Part shown: piece after piece, positions 15,461-22,407 of the stretch
How the letters are laid out: every line of letters starts with the position of its first letter
Numbering within the stretch: position 1 is the first letter of the stretch
NCBI GenBank assembly: GCA_964513925.1
Contig: CAZENR010000017.1
Span: forward strand, 1 to 23,374
From: DAORHV01 sp964513925
GTDB taxonomy: Bacteria > Patescibacteriota > Gracilibacteria > Peribacterales > Peribacteraceae
DNA: 23,374 nt
Direction: 5' to 3'
Notes under the pieces: generated by a model
The model's database searches: none
Told to the model about the DNA's origin: nothing
The model's input: only the letters and a program-made list of their open reading frames with translations
Position numbers and translations under genes: made by a program

Positions 15461-15512
15461 CGCGCAGCTTCGCGTGAGAGGAACGCAAAAACGCGCATGG
15501 TCGACCCGGCGC

Positions 15513-17330
15513 CTATGCTGTTTCCTCGGCCACCTGGATGTCCTTTGGACCGCCGGAGACAACCGCCTTAATGCGACGTACGCCGGATGAGCTGCTCTCT
15601 TCTTTCTGGATCTTAAAGCTGCCCAGCATGCCTGTGCGAGCAACATGCGGCCCGCCGCAAATTTCTTTGCTGTACTTGCCCATGGTGTACACCTTCACTT
15701 TGTCGCCGTATTTGGCGTCGAACACGCCAATTGCACCCTGCGCCTTGGCTTCATCTACGCTCATGACGGCATAGCTGATGGGTGCATCGGCTTTAATGGC
15801 TTCGTTGACGAGTTCTTCCGTCTTCTTAATCTGCTCGGGAGTCATCTTCTGCCCAAAGCTAAAATCGAAGCGCAAGCGCTCGGCGGTAATGTTGCTGCCC
15901 TTCTGCCACACATCGTTTCCAAGCACGGTGCGCAGCGCCTGGTTCAGCAGGTGCGTGGCGGTGTGCAACTTCGTGGTCTCGGCAGAATTGTCTGCCAGGC
16001 CACCCGAGAATTTTTGTGCAGCCCCTGCGCGACTCTTGGCTTGGTGTTCTTCGAATGCCTTGGTAAACCCTTGTTCATCCACGCTCAGCTTGTGCTCTGC
16101 GGCAAGCTCCTTAGTCATTTCGATGGGGAAGCCGTAGGTGTCGTACAAGTGGAATGCAGTCTGCCCGTCTATGCGGCCGCCTGCGGTGGTAGACTTCGCT
16201 TTTTCAAATTGTTTCAGACCATCGGCCAGCGTCCTGCTGAACTGCTCTTCTTCCTTCTTCAGTGCAGTTTTTATGACATCTGCCTGCGATGCAATATGGC
16301 CGTAGAACGACCCATACTGCGCCAGCACTGCATCGGCCACGGCGGGGCAGAATGTGCCAGCATGCTCTATCCCCAGCTTGCGTGCCGAACGAATGGCGCG
16401 GCGGATCAGGCGGCGCAGAATGTAGCCTTGGTCCACGTTGCCCGGGAGCACGCCGCTTCCAAGTATGAATACTGCTGCCTTGATGTGGTCGGCGATAATG
16501 CGTCGGTTGCGCATTTCATCTTGTGGCTTCGGGCCGTCGAGCATCATGGAAGCAACCGCACTCAAAATGGGACTCATGGCATCGGCGTCGTACACGCTCT
16601 GCACGCTCTGCAGCACGCATGCAACGCGGTCTAAACCCATGCCGGTGTCCACGCACTGCTGCGAAAGCTTCTCGAACGTACCGTCCTCCTTCTTGTTGTA
16701 CTGCAGGAACACGTCGTTCCAAATTTCCATCCACTGCGCGTCGTGCGTTGCCGGGTTGCCCTGCGGCTTACCCTCTCCGACCCAGTAGAACATCTCCGTG
16801 TCGGGTCCGCAGGGTCCGGTCTTGCCGGCTGGCCCCCACCAGTTTTTTGCTTTCGGCAAGAAGCCAATGCGCTCCTCGGGTACGCCACATTCTTTCCAGA
16901 AATTGGCAGACTCCATATCCTTCGGTGCGTCCTTGTCACCCTCGAAACACGTGACTGCCAGCATATCCTTGGGGATGCCCAAGTACTTCTCGCTGGTCAG
17001 GAACTCGTAACTCCAGGCAATCGCCTCTTTCTTGAAGTAGTCGCCCAGGCTCCAGTTGCCGAGCATTTCAAAGCAGGTTAAGTGGGTGTTGTCGCCGACT
17101 TCATCGATATCTTGCGTGCGTACACACAGCTGTACGTCGGCAAGGCGCTTGCCAGCCGGGTGGGCCTGCCCCATGAGATAGGGGACCAGCGGGTGCATAC
17201 CCGCTGTGGTAAACAGCACGGTAGGGTCGTTGTCTGGCACCAGCGATGCTCCAGGGATGATGGCGTGGCCTTTTTCCTTGAAGAAATCGAGGTAGAGTTG
17301 CCGGATTTCGGCGGTTGAGCGTGGTTTCAT
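15513..17330 (-). CDS. alaS: alanyl-tRNA synthetase lacking the C-terminal domain
   Basis: The 605-residue product begins MKPRSTAEIRQLYLDFF, the standard AlaRS start. The catalytic core shows FTTAGMHPLVPYLMG (40-54) and LTCFEMLGNWSLGDYF (84-99). The editing domain is present, with zinc ligands HTATH (His456, His460) and CGGPH (Cys558, His562). The enzyme charges tRNA-Ala and clears mischarged Ser/Gly. Bacterial AlaRS is usually near 870 residues; here the protein stops about 40 residues after the CxxxH motif, so the DHHA1/C-Ala part is missing. The stop is clean, with no sign of a frameshift. The ATG at 17330 is chosen by homology and by a TATACT box nine bases upstream; the frame extends 26 codons farther. 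Confidence 0.95.
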   Translation of the reverse strand: MKPRSTAEIRQLYLDFFKEKGHAIIPGASLVPDNDPTVLFTTAGMHPLVPYLMGQAHPAGKRLADVQLCVRTQDIDEVGDNTHLTCFEMLGNWSLGDYFKKEAIAWSYEFLTSEKYLGIPKDMLAVTCFEGDKDAPKDMESANFWKECGVPEERIGFLPKAKNWWGPAGKTGPCGPDTEMFYWVGEGKPQGNPATHDAQWMEIWNDVFLQYNKKEDGTFEKLSQQCVDTGMGLDRVACVLQSVQSVYDADAMSPILSAVASMMLDGPKPQDEMRNRRIIADHIKAAVFILGSGVLPGNVDQGYILRRLIRRAIRSARKLGIEHAGTFCPAVADAVLAQYGSFYGHIASQADVIKTALKKEEEQFSRTLADGLKQFEKAKSTTAGGRIDGQTAFHLYDTYGFPIEMTKELAAEHKLSVDEQGFTKAFEEHQAKSRAGAAQKFSGGLADNSAETTKLHTATHLLNQALRTVLGNDVWQKGSNITAERLRFDFSFGQKMTPEQIKKTEELVNEAIKADAPISYAVMSVDEAKAQGAIGVFDAKYGDKVKVYTMGKYSKEICGGPHVARTGMLGSFKIQKEESSSSGVRRIKAVVSGGPKDIQVAEETA

Positions 17331-17339
17331 GCGAGGCGC

Positions 17340-17345
17340 AGTATA
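17340..17345 (-). promoter_or_regulatory. -10 box for alaS, nearly leaderless
   Basis: On the minus strand TATACT (plus-strand 17340-17345) ends nine bases before the ATG at 17330, so the leader would be only about three bases. The -35 region is weak. This box supports the start codon chosen by protein similarity. Confidence 0.55.
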
Positions 17346-17415
17346 CGAAATTCCAACGCAAAGTACGAGTTTTCGCTTCGGACGCGAAACTTCGGCGTTA
17401 GCGTGCATTCAGAAT

Positions 17416-17445
17416 TTGACTTCTTTATTAAAGATTGAATAATGA
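17416..17445 (+). promoter_or_regulatory. putative promoter for the zinc-ribbon locus
   Basis: TTGACT (17416-17421) and TAATGA (17440-17445) are separated by 18 bases in an AT-rich stretch. Initiation near 17452 would give a leader of about 147 bases before the GTG at 17599, far longer than others in this window. Confidence 0.45.
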
Positions 17446-17451
17446 AAGTAC

Positions 17452-17598
17452 GGTGTATGTCTACGCCGTTCGCTCTTTCTGTCCGCGTCAGTTGTACACC
17501 CGTCTGCCCTGGCCTTTTCTGTGTCGAGGATAGGGCAGACGGGTTAGGCGCTCCTATACGGGAGCTGGCTCGTCGGTGTCCTAACACGAAAGGTAACC
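17452..17598 (+). promoter_or_regulatory. structured 5' leader, possible cis-regulatory RNA
   Basis: A perfect 13-bp stem (17498-17510 with 17532-17544) closes a 21-base loop. It is followed by GCTCC/GGAGC (17550-17554 with 17561-17565) and a small GTGT/ACAC hairpin (17577-17588). No T-run follows the long stem, so it is not a simple terminator. An AAAGG at 17588-17592 could be a ribosome binding site for the GTG at 17599, and the small hairpin lies directly beside it. I do not recognise a known riboswitch class. Confidence 0.4.
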
Positions 17599-17778
17599 GT
17601 GGACACCTACATCAACTGCTGCAACTGCAACTGGGTCGGCATGGCGAACGGGCCGTATTGCCCGTCCTGCGGTCACAACTGCTACCCCGGCGACGATACG
17701 TCGCTGATCGGTAGCAACGACACCGCCATCCCGTCCAAGGAAGATGAGGACACGGAGTTCTCGGAACCCAAGCAGTAG
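17599..17778 (+). CDS. small zinc-ribbon protein, 59 aa
   Basis: The GTG at 17599 opens a short frame closed by TAG at 17776-17778. The product has cysteines arranged C-C-N-C (residues 7, 8, 10), then CPSCGHNC (22-29), a typical zinc-ribbon knuckle (CPxCG). The C-terminal third is acidic (KEDEDTEFSEPKQ). A stop lies in the same frame upstream at 17545-17547 and no ATG occurs between, so GTG is the only sensible start. AAAGG seven bases upstream is one of the few Shine-Dalgarno-like sites in the window. Possibly a metal-binding or nucleic-acid-binding regulator; function unknown. Confidence 0.6.
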   Translation: MDTYINCCNCNWVGMANGPYCPSCGHNCYPGDDTSLIGSNDTAIPSKEDEDTEFSEPKQ

Positions 17779-17787
17779 CAGGAAGAC

Positions 17788-17828
17788 CCCCCGTGTCGGC
17801 CTAAAGCCGGCACGGGGGAAACCCCCGT
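17788..17828 (+). promoter_or_regulatory. two mutually exclusive hairpins
   Basis: Hairpin A pairs 17788-17800 with 17806-17818 (13 bp, one G-T, loop CTAAA). Hairpin B pairs ACGGGGG (17812-17818) with CCCCCGT (17822-17828) around a three-base loop. Both use the same ACGGGGG strand, so only one can form. No T-run follows either. The element lies ten bases after the zinc-ribbon stop and ends six bases before the next promoter. It may protect or process the upstream mRNA, or act as a switch. Confidence 0.45.
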
Positions 17829-17834
17829 ATACGA

Positions 17835-17862
17835 TTGTCAAACATCTGTGGAGGCGTATCCT
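17835..17862 (+). promoter_or_regulatory. promoter for the gene at 17873, nearly leaderless
   Basis: TTGTCA (17835-17840) and TATCCT (17857-17862) are separated by 16 bases. The -10 box ends ten bases before the ATG at 17873, leaving a leader of only three or four bases. A GGAGG at 17850-17854 lies within the spacer and so is not a ribosome site on this transcript. Confidence 0.6.
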
Positions 17863-17872
17863 TCCCCTTCCT

Positions 17873-18604
17873 ATGGAACACCTCGATTCAACGTTGCAAT
17901 TCCTGTTTCCGGAAGCGGAAAGGCAGGCAGTGCGCGAGCGTGTGCAGGCCAGGGAGTCGCTTGCTACGGAAAGCCCCGCAGTGCGGCAGTGGATTTTCGA
18001 TATGCAACGGCATATGCAGGAATTGCTCGCTTCTGTGTTTCCTAATAAGAATTACGCCGAAGCCCGCATGGCAATTTTGGTCTTACTTGCGCGCGAAGGC
18101 ATCGTCGAGTTCGATAGTCCGTACACGGTCGTAGTACCGGAAACGGAGGCCGCTCCGGTTCGGTATTTGCGCGACAATCCTGCTCCCAGCGTAACCCTGG
18201 CAACGGATATCGTCGTGCCAACAACGCAACCAAATACACCGCAGCCGGATGCAGGGATCGATACGCTCGAAGATCACGTATTGGGTGAGCTGGGTGCATC
18301 CGCCGGTTCCAACGATGCTACGCCACAGTATGTAGAGAAAATCTCTGGCATGCTTGTGGAACGTGGCGACAACACCTGGTTGGTGGAGTGCACCATTCCA
18401 AGTGGTACGTTGCTGCAAGTGTCGGCTATTGCAGACGGCGGATACGAGAGCAGTTTCGAAATGCCGATTACGGCTCATGGCAATCAGTCGGTGCATTTGC
18501 GTCTTCCGGCTCATGTCCGTCCGGACACCGCTGTCTTCATAGCTCTCGATCAACATGGCATTGTCGTGGGACACGGTATGTTCGGTGAAACCCGGAAAGA
18601 CTGA
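17873..18604 (+). CDS. hypothetical protein, 243 aa
   Basis: I do not recognise this protein. The ATG at 17873 follows a promoter by ten bases; the frame is open from farther upstream, but that part overlaps the zinc-ribbon gene and hairpins. Residues 1 to about 85 are helical and charged. A Pro/Thr-rich linker with acidic patches (about 100-150) follows. The C-terminal 85 residues alternate hydrophobic and polar positions like a small beta-sandwich (EKISGMLVERGDNTWLVECT, then LRLPAHVRPDTAVFIAL). No signal or membrane segment is present. It precedes the desaturase gene by about 95 bases. Confidence 0.65.
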   Translation: MEHLDSTLQFLFPEAERQAVRERVQARESLATESPAVRQWIFDMQRHMQELLASVFPNKNYAEARMAILVLLAREGIVEFDSPYTVVVPETEAAPVRYLRDNPAPSVTLATDIVVPTTQPNTPQPDAGIDTLEDHVLGELGASAGSNDATPQYVEKISGMLVERGDNTWLVECTIPSGTLLQVSAIADGGYESSFEMPITAHGNQSVHLRLPAHVRPDTAVFIALDQHGIVVGHGMFGETRKD

Positions 18605-18641
18605 GGGTTGGCTGGCACCATGTAAAATGCCGCAAAACTAT

Positions 18642-18672
18642 TTGTCATGTTTGCGTGGGACTACGGTACACT
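18642..18672 (+). promoter_or_regulatory. possible desaturase promoter
   Basis: TTGTCA (18642-18647) and TACACT (18667-18672) are present, but the 19-base spacer is longer than optimal. Initiation near 18679 would put the transcript start after an in-frame GTG at 18655 and about 21 bases before the ATG at 18700, favouring the ATG. Confidence 0.3.
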
Positions 18673-18699
18673 GTTGTCCACTTGTTCCCCCCGCGTTCC

Positions 18700-19800
18700 A
18701 TGATGCCAGAACATGCCGCTCATACGGAGTCTACGACTGTAGAGAAGTCCGTTATTACCCTTGCGGTCGTTGGGCCGTTCATCGGCTTTTTGTTCGCACT
18801 CTACCTTTCGTGGAACCGCTACGTGTTCACCACGGACATTGTCTTGTTCGTTGTCATGTACGTCTGCACGGCCATTGGCGTCACCATCGGGTTCCATCGC
18901 ATGCTCACGCATAACGGTTTTCAGGCTCCGCATTGGTTGCGAAAGGTATTCCTTGCACTGGGTAGCATGGCCATTCCCGGCATGAAGCCGGAGGAGTGGT
19001 GTGCCACGCATATTCGTCACCATGCGCACTCAGATGAAGAAGGCGATCCGCACAGCCCTCTCGAAGGCCTGTGGCATGCACACGTCGGTTGGATGTATGA
19101 CACGGCAGGCAAGAACAACGTCCAGACCTACGGCAAGCAGTTCCTCCAGGATGCGGACTGCATGTTCATCAGCCGCACGTCTTGGTTGTGGGCTACGCTC
19201 TCGTTTGGCATTCCGTTTGTAGTTGGCGGTTGGACGGGGTTGCTCTGGGGAGGAGTGGTGCGCTTTTTCTTCACGACCCATGTGATGTGGAGCGTGAATT
19301 CCATTTGCCACACCTTCGGCGAGCGCGCCTTCGAGACAACGGACGAAAGCCGCAACCACTGGCTCATTGGCATGCTGGCGTTGGGTGAAGGCTGGCACAA
19401 CAACCACCATGCATTCCCCGAGAGCGCCGCACACGGACTGCGCTGGTGGCAGTTCGATTTGTCGGCCTACATCATTGCTACATTGGAGAAACTAGGCTTG
19501 GTATGGGATGTAAAGCGTGTCAGCCCGGAGGTGTTCTACGCCACGCGTGATCGTTGGACCATCATGCAGCAATCGCTGAACCAACTGCGCCTGGATGTAT
19601 TGGCCGAAATTGCAAAGGCCAGAACCGAATTGGCAAGAAAATATGGCTGGAAGGCCGTGTATCGCTGGAGACCCAAAGTGCAGGAAGCTCGCAGGCTAAA
19701 GCAAATTCAGCGCATGCTGAACCGCGAGTCCCGCATGAAGAGACAAACGCTCAGCGCGTACTTGCAGGAGATTCGTCGGCTTGTGCCGGTTGCAGCGTAG
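18700..19800 (+). CDS. membrane fatty-acid (acyl-CoA type) desaturase
   Basis: The product (366 residues from the ATG at 18700) has all three histidine boxes of the membrane desaturase family: HRMLTH (66-71), HIRHHAHSD (104-112) and HNNHH (233-237). These residues hold the di-iron centre that inserts a double bond into an acyl chain. Hydrophobic segments at about 18-65, 85-95 and 160-200 fit the usual four-helix topology. The distal part (about 285-366) is a basic, helical extension rich in Arg and Lys. The substrate (acyl-CoA, acyl-ACP or lipid) cannot be told; the motif pattern is closest to delta-9 enzymes. A GTG at 18655 is an alternative start. The last 50 bases overlap the convergent DUF5667 gene. 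Confidence 0.9.
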   Translation: MMPEHAAHTESTTVEKSVITLAVVGPFIGFLFALYLSWNRYVFTTDIVLFVVMYVCTAIGVTIGFHRMLTHNGFQAPHWLRKVFLALGSMAIPGMKPEEWCATHIRHHAHSDEEGDPHSPLEGLWHAHVGWMYDTAGKNNVQTYGKQFLQDADCMFISRTSWLWATLSFGIPFVVGGWTGLLWGGVVRFFFTTHVMWSVNSICHTFGERAFETTDESRNHWLIGMLALGEGWHNNHHAFPESAAHGLRWWQFDLSAYIIATLEKLGLVWDVKRVSPEVFYATRDRWTIMQQSLNQLRLDVLAEIAKARTELARKYGWKAVYRWRPKVQEARRLKQIQRMLNRESRMKRQTLSAYLQEIRRLVPVAA

Positions 19801-21712
19801 CTTCGGCTGAAGATGATGCGGAAGCTGGTGCTGCTTCATGCTCCAAAATGGCTTTGCGCGCGGCTTCTGCCAGTGTCTTGTTCGCCTTCTTGGTCAGATC
19901 GGTTACCTTGTCGAACAACTCGCGGGATTTGACGTCGTCTTTCGCGTCGAAGGCGGCCTGAGCTTCCACCAGAGTGTTGCGCGCCTTCAGCAAGATGTTC
20001 CGTGCATCTTGCAGTGTAGAGGCATCTAGCACGCTCTCGGATTGCTTGAGCAGCTTCTCGCTTTCCTCGATGTGTTTGCGCGCAGGTGCGTACTCGGGGC
20101 TGAGCACGGGCCTATCCGCCAAATATTCCATGGCGCCACTTGCAGGCGAGGTTGATGCCAGGGGCTGGCCTTCCGCCTTCATCATTGCCATGGGCGCGGC
20201 AATCGTCGTGACTGGCGCGGAGCCGTCGTGCTCCTGTTTTTTACCTGCAAACGTTTGCACGTAGTCCAGTGTGGCAATGGCTGCATCGGTGTACTGGCGG
20301 GCTTCATCCATTTGCTCCTTCTTGGCGAACGTATCGGCCGCATCCAGGGTATTTTCAGCGCCGGAGAGCTTCAGTTCGGCCTCTGCTTGTGCCTCGGGAC
20401 TGAGTACACCCCGTTGCGCATCCACGTCATGTTTTAACTCGACCAGTCGCTTGCGGACTTGCTCAGTATCGGACTGCTTGGGCGCATCATCTTGCTGGAC
20501 TGGGTTCGCCTCGAGTGCGACGGTAGGCAGCGCTTGTACGGCAGCGGAATCTGTTGCTTCTCCTTCGGGATTTGGAAGCAGTTCCATGCGTTCGTTGTAT
20601 TCCTGTGGAGGTAGTGCAACTGCCACGACCTGGACCGGTGCAAGCTGCAACTCGGTTACCAGGCGGGCTTCTTCGGCGTTACGAATGCCATCGCGTACCA
20701 GGCCGAAGCCATCCGCGTAGGCGCCTTCTCCTATTTTTTCTTCTGCTTGCGCAATCAGGTTGTCGGCGAGGGCGAACTGCTGGTGCGTTTCATTTTGAGG
20801 TACTGCGGCAACCGCACTGCGCGACTCCTCTAAGCGTTCCTTTGCGGCATCCACGGTTTGCAGTGCCGTTGCCTGCCGCTCATCATTGGGCATAGCCGAC
20901 AAGGCAATTTCCAACGTGACACGAGATCGTTCTGTTTCCTTGTGTGCCTCGCGCACATCGCTCGCCAACTCGCGGAGCACCTCACGCTGCGGAGCATCGT
21001 TTGCCAATCGGTCGATGACCGATGCATGTGCCTCGAGCGAGGCTTGGAATTCATTACCCAATGTACTGGCGGTAGAGGCATCTTGCGCTGCGGCCATGAG
21101 TGCGATGGACCTGCGCACGTTGCGTGCATGAGTGCCAAATGCCTGTTGCAAAGTTGCAGTGGACTCGGCATCGAGTCGCTTGGCGGCTGCGAGTGACTCC
21201 GCTTCTTTCAGGCGCCTGATAGCGCGTTTGGCCTGCAGGCGAGCCTGATCCTCGGACGATACTGCGAGACGCTCCATGAGCACCTCGTTGACGTGAATTT
21301 TCACTGGGTACAGTAGGTCGCCCGGGACGCTATTTTCTGCTGCGAACGATGCGCTGGCGCCCGTGCCAATGAGCAGCACGAATGCGCCCAAGGCAGGCAT
21401 GCCCTTTGCAAGATTCAACCACGATAACCACGAATGCAGCGAAGGTGCAGCATATGGCTGTTGCATGCGTTCCACGAGCGCAACACGTAATGCGACACGC
21501 TCTTGCGCCGAAAGTTCAATGCCCTTAGCAGAAGTTACGAAACTGGTAACGGATGGCTGTTCCATGCTCTCTTGCAGACGTTGGTCTCCCTGTATTCTTA
21601 CAGCCGGATCGGTGATTGCAGTACGAATCGCGCCCAGCACCTTCGTGCGCTCCTCGGGCGTGAGCCCGATCTTTTTGGCTTGGCCGATGAACTGCGCGAT
21701 GGGATCGGTCAT
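19751..21712 (-). CDS. DUF5667-type membrane protein, putative anti-sigma-like partner
   Basis: A 653-residue protein. The cytoplasmic N-terminus (1-100) holds two related motifs, AKKIGLTPEERTKVLGAIR (about 12-30) and AKGIELSAQERVALRVALV (about 62-80). A membrane segment at about 105-123 is followed by ENSVPGDLLYPVKIHVNEV (126-144), the hallmark of DUF5667. The rest (about 150-653) is long, charged and helical, probably coiled-coil, lying outside the membrane, with a low-complexity Ala/Ser-rich tail. The ATG overlaps the stop of the ECF sigma gene (ATGA), the usual arrangement of sigma factor and its anti-sigma or sensor. The anti-sigma role is inferred from context. Its end overlaps the desaturase gene by 50 bases. 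Confidence 0.75.
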   Translation of the reverse strand: MTDPIAQFIGQAKKIGLTPEERTKVLGAIRTAITDPAVRIQGDQRLQESMEQPSVTSFVTSAKGIELSAQERVALRVALVERMQQPYAAPSLHSWLSWLNLAKGMPALGAFVLLIGTGASASFAAENSVPGDLLYPVKIHVNEVLMERLAVSSEDQARLQAKRAIRRLKEAESLAAAKRLDAESTATLQQAFGTHARNVRRSIALMAAAQDASTASTLGNEFQASLEAHASVIDRLANDAPQREVLRELASDVREAHKETERSRVTLEIALSAMPNDERQATALQTVDAAKERLEESRSAVAAVPQNETHQQFALADNLIAQAEEKIGEGAYADGFGLVRDGIRNAEEARLVTELQLAPVQVVAVALPPQEYNERMELLPNPEGEATDSAAVQALPTVALEANPVQQDDAPKQSDTEQVRKRLVELKHDVDAQRGVLSPEAQAEAELKLSGAENTLDAADTFAKKEQMDEARQYTDAAIATLDYVQTFAGKKQEHDGSAPVTTIAAPMAMMKAEGQPLASTSPASGAMEYLADRPVLSPEYAPARKHIEESEKLLKQSESVLDASTLQDARNILLKARNTLVEAQAAFDAKDDVKSRELFDKVTDLTKKANKTLAEAARKAILEHEAAPASASSSAEATLQPAQADESPASTR

Positions 21713-22212
21713 GGGACAAGGTATTTGCGAAGCTGCTCCGTAGCACGGTGCAGACGGACCGAAATGGCATTGGAGGATTCTCCCAGCATAGTGGCTATTT
21801 CAGCCGGCTTCAGCCCGTCTATATGCCGCATGACGAATACATCACGGTACGGGGCATCGAGCTTGGAAAGCGTCTCGAGAATGCGTCGTTCTTCCAGCTT
21901 TGAGGCAGCCGTGACATTGCCATCTTCTCCGCCAGGGTCAAAACCGGCTTCCTGAAGGGCTTCCAGCGATGTTTCACGTTTTTTACGAGATTCGTCGATG
22001 ATGAGGTTGTTGGCGATGCGATACAGAAATGCCCTCATATTGTCGACCTGCTTTCCGTCGGCCATGTACTGCCACGTACGTAGAAACGTCTCCTGCATGA
22101 GCTCTTTGCCTCGTTCCCGTGAGAAGACGCGGAAATAACAGTGGCGGAAGATGGCGTCGGCATACTGATCGTAGGCCGCCGTTAGCGCTGCAGAGGGGTC
22201 CGAAGAGGTCAT
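21709..22212 (-). CDS. ECF-type RNA polymerase sigma factor
   Basis: The 167-residue product has only sigma regions 2 and 4, typical of ECF factors. Region 2 runs from about 15 to 80 (YDQYADAIFRHCYFRVFS, then LMQETFLRTWQYM and MRAFLYRIANNLIIDESRK). Region 4 runs from about 115 to 165 (LDAPYRDVFVMRHIDGLKP, then EIATMLGESSNAISVRLHRATEQLRKYL), a helix-turn-helix that reads -35 sites. The ATG at 22212 is preferred; a TTG at 22221 would add three residues. It is coupled by ATGA overlap to the DUF5667 protein, which probably controls it, and is divergent from the surface-protein gene at 22408. Confidence 0.9.
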   Translation of the reverse strand: MTSSDPSAALTAAYDQYADAIFRHCYFRVFSRERGKELMQETFLRTWQYMADGKQVDNMRAFLYRIANNLIIDESRKKRETSLEALQEAGFDPGGEDGNVTAASKLEERRILETLSKLDAPYRDVFVMRHIDGLKPAEIATMLGESSNAISVRLHRATEQLRKYLVP

Positions 22213-22258
22213 GGAGTACAACGAGTGAGAAGTGCTGGCCGGCAGTCCGGCATGACGC

Positions 22259-22288
22259 AGTGTAGCATGTGTGGAATTTCCATTTCAT
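22259..22288 (-). promoter_or_regulatory. promoter of the sigma-factor operon with a possible operator
   Basis: On the minus strand TACACT (plus-strand 22259-22264) lies 18 bases from ATGAAA (22283-22288). Within the spacer is the inverted repeat TGGAA-T-TTCCA (22272-22282). The minus strand also reads GGAAAT and, further on, CGTC, similar to ECF-type -35/-10 signals, so autoregulation is possible. Confidence 0.4.
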
Positions 22289-22316
22289 TTACATATTTGA
22301 CCATGAAATTTCTGTA

Positions 22317-22345
22317 TTGACAAAGCAAAATTAACTTGTCATACT
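22317..22345 (+). promoter_or_regulatory. promoter of the surface-protein gene
   Basis: A perfect TTGACA (22317-22322) is separated by 17 bases from CATACT (22340-22345). Initiation near 22352 gives a leader of about 56 bases containing a small hairpin, CGGC (22360-22363) with GCCG (22369-22372). There is no Shine-Dalgarno site before the ATG at 22408. Confidence 0.65.
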
Positions 22346-22407
22346 ACCTGCCTTTTTCTCGGCTAAAGGCCGGTGATTCGCTTCTGCCTATTTTCCAAGT
22401 TTACCCT

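Noticed and set aside
15645..16634. A 329-codon plus-strand frame opposite alaS
   Set aside because: Antisense to the catalytic and editing parts of AlaRS; no independent support.
17498..17544. Intrinsic terminator of an upstream gene
   Set aside because: The stem is strong but no T-run follows on either strand, and the nearby gene (alaS) points away.
17850..17854. GGAGG as a Shine-Dalgarno site for the gene at 17873
   Set aside because: It lies about 19 bases from the ATG and between the -35 and -10 boxes, so it would not be on the transcript.
21709..22212. UGA recoding to glycine as in some Patescibacteria
   Set aside because: TGA ends several genes at the expected place, for example the sigma factor, and no gene needs TGA read-through.
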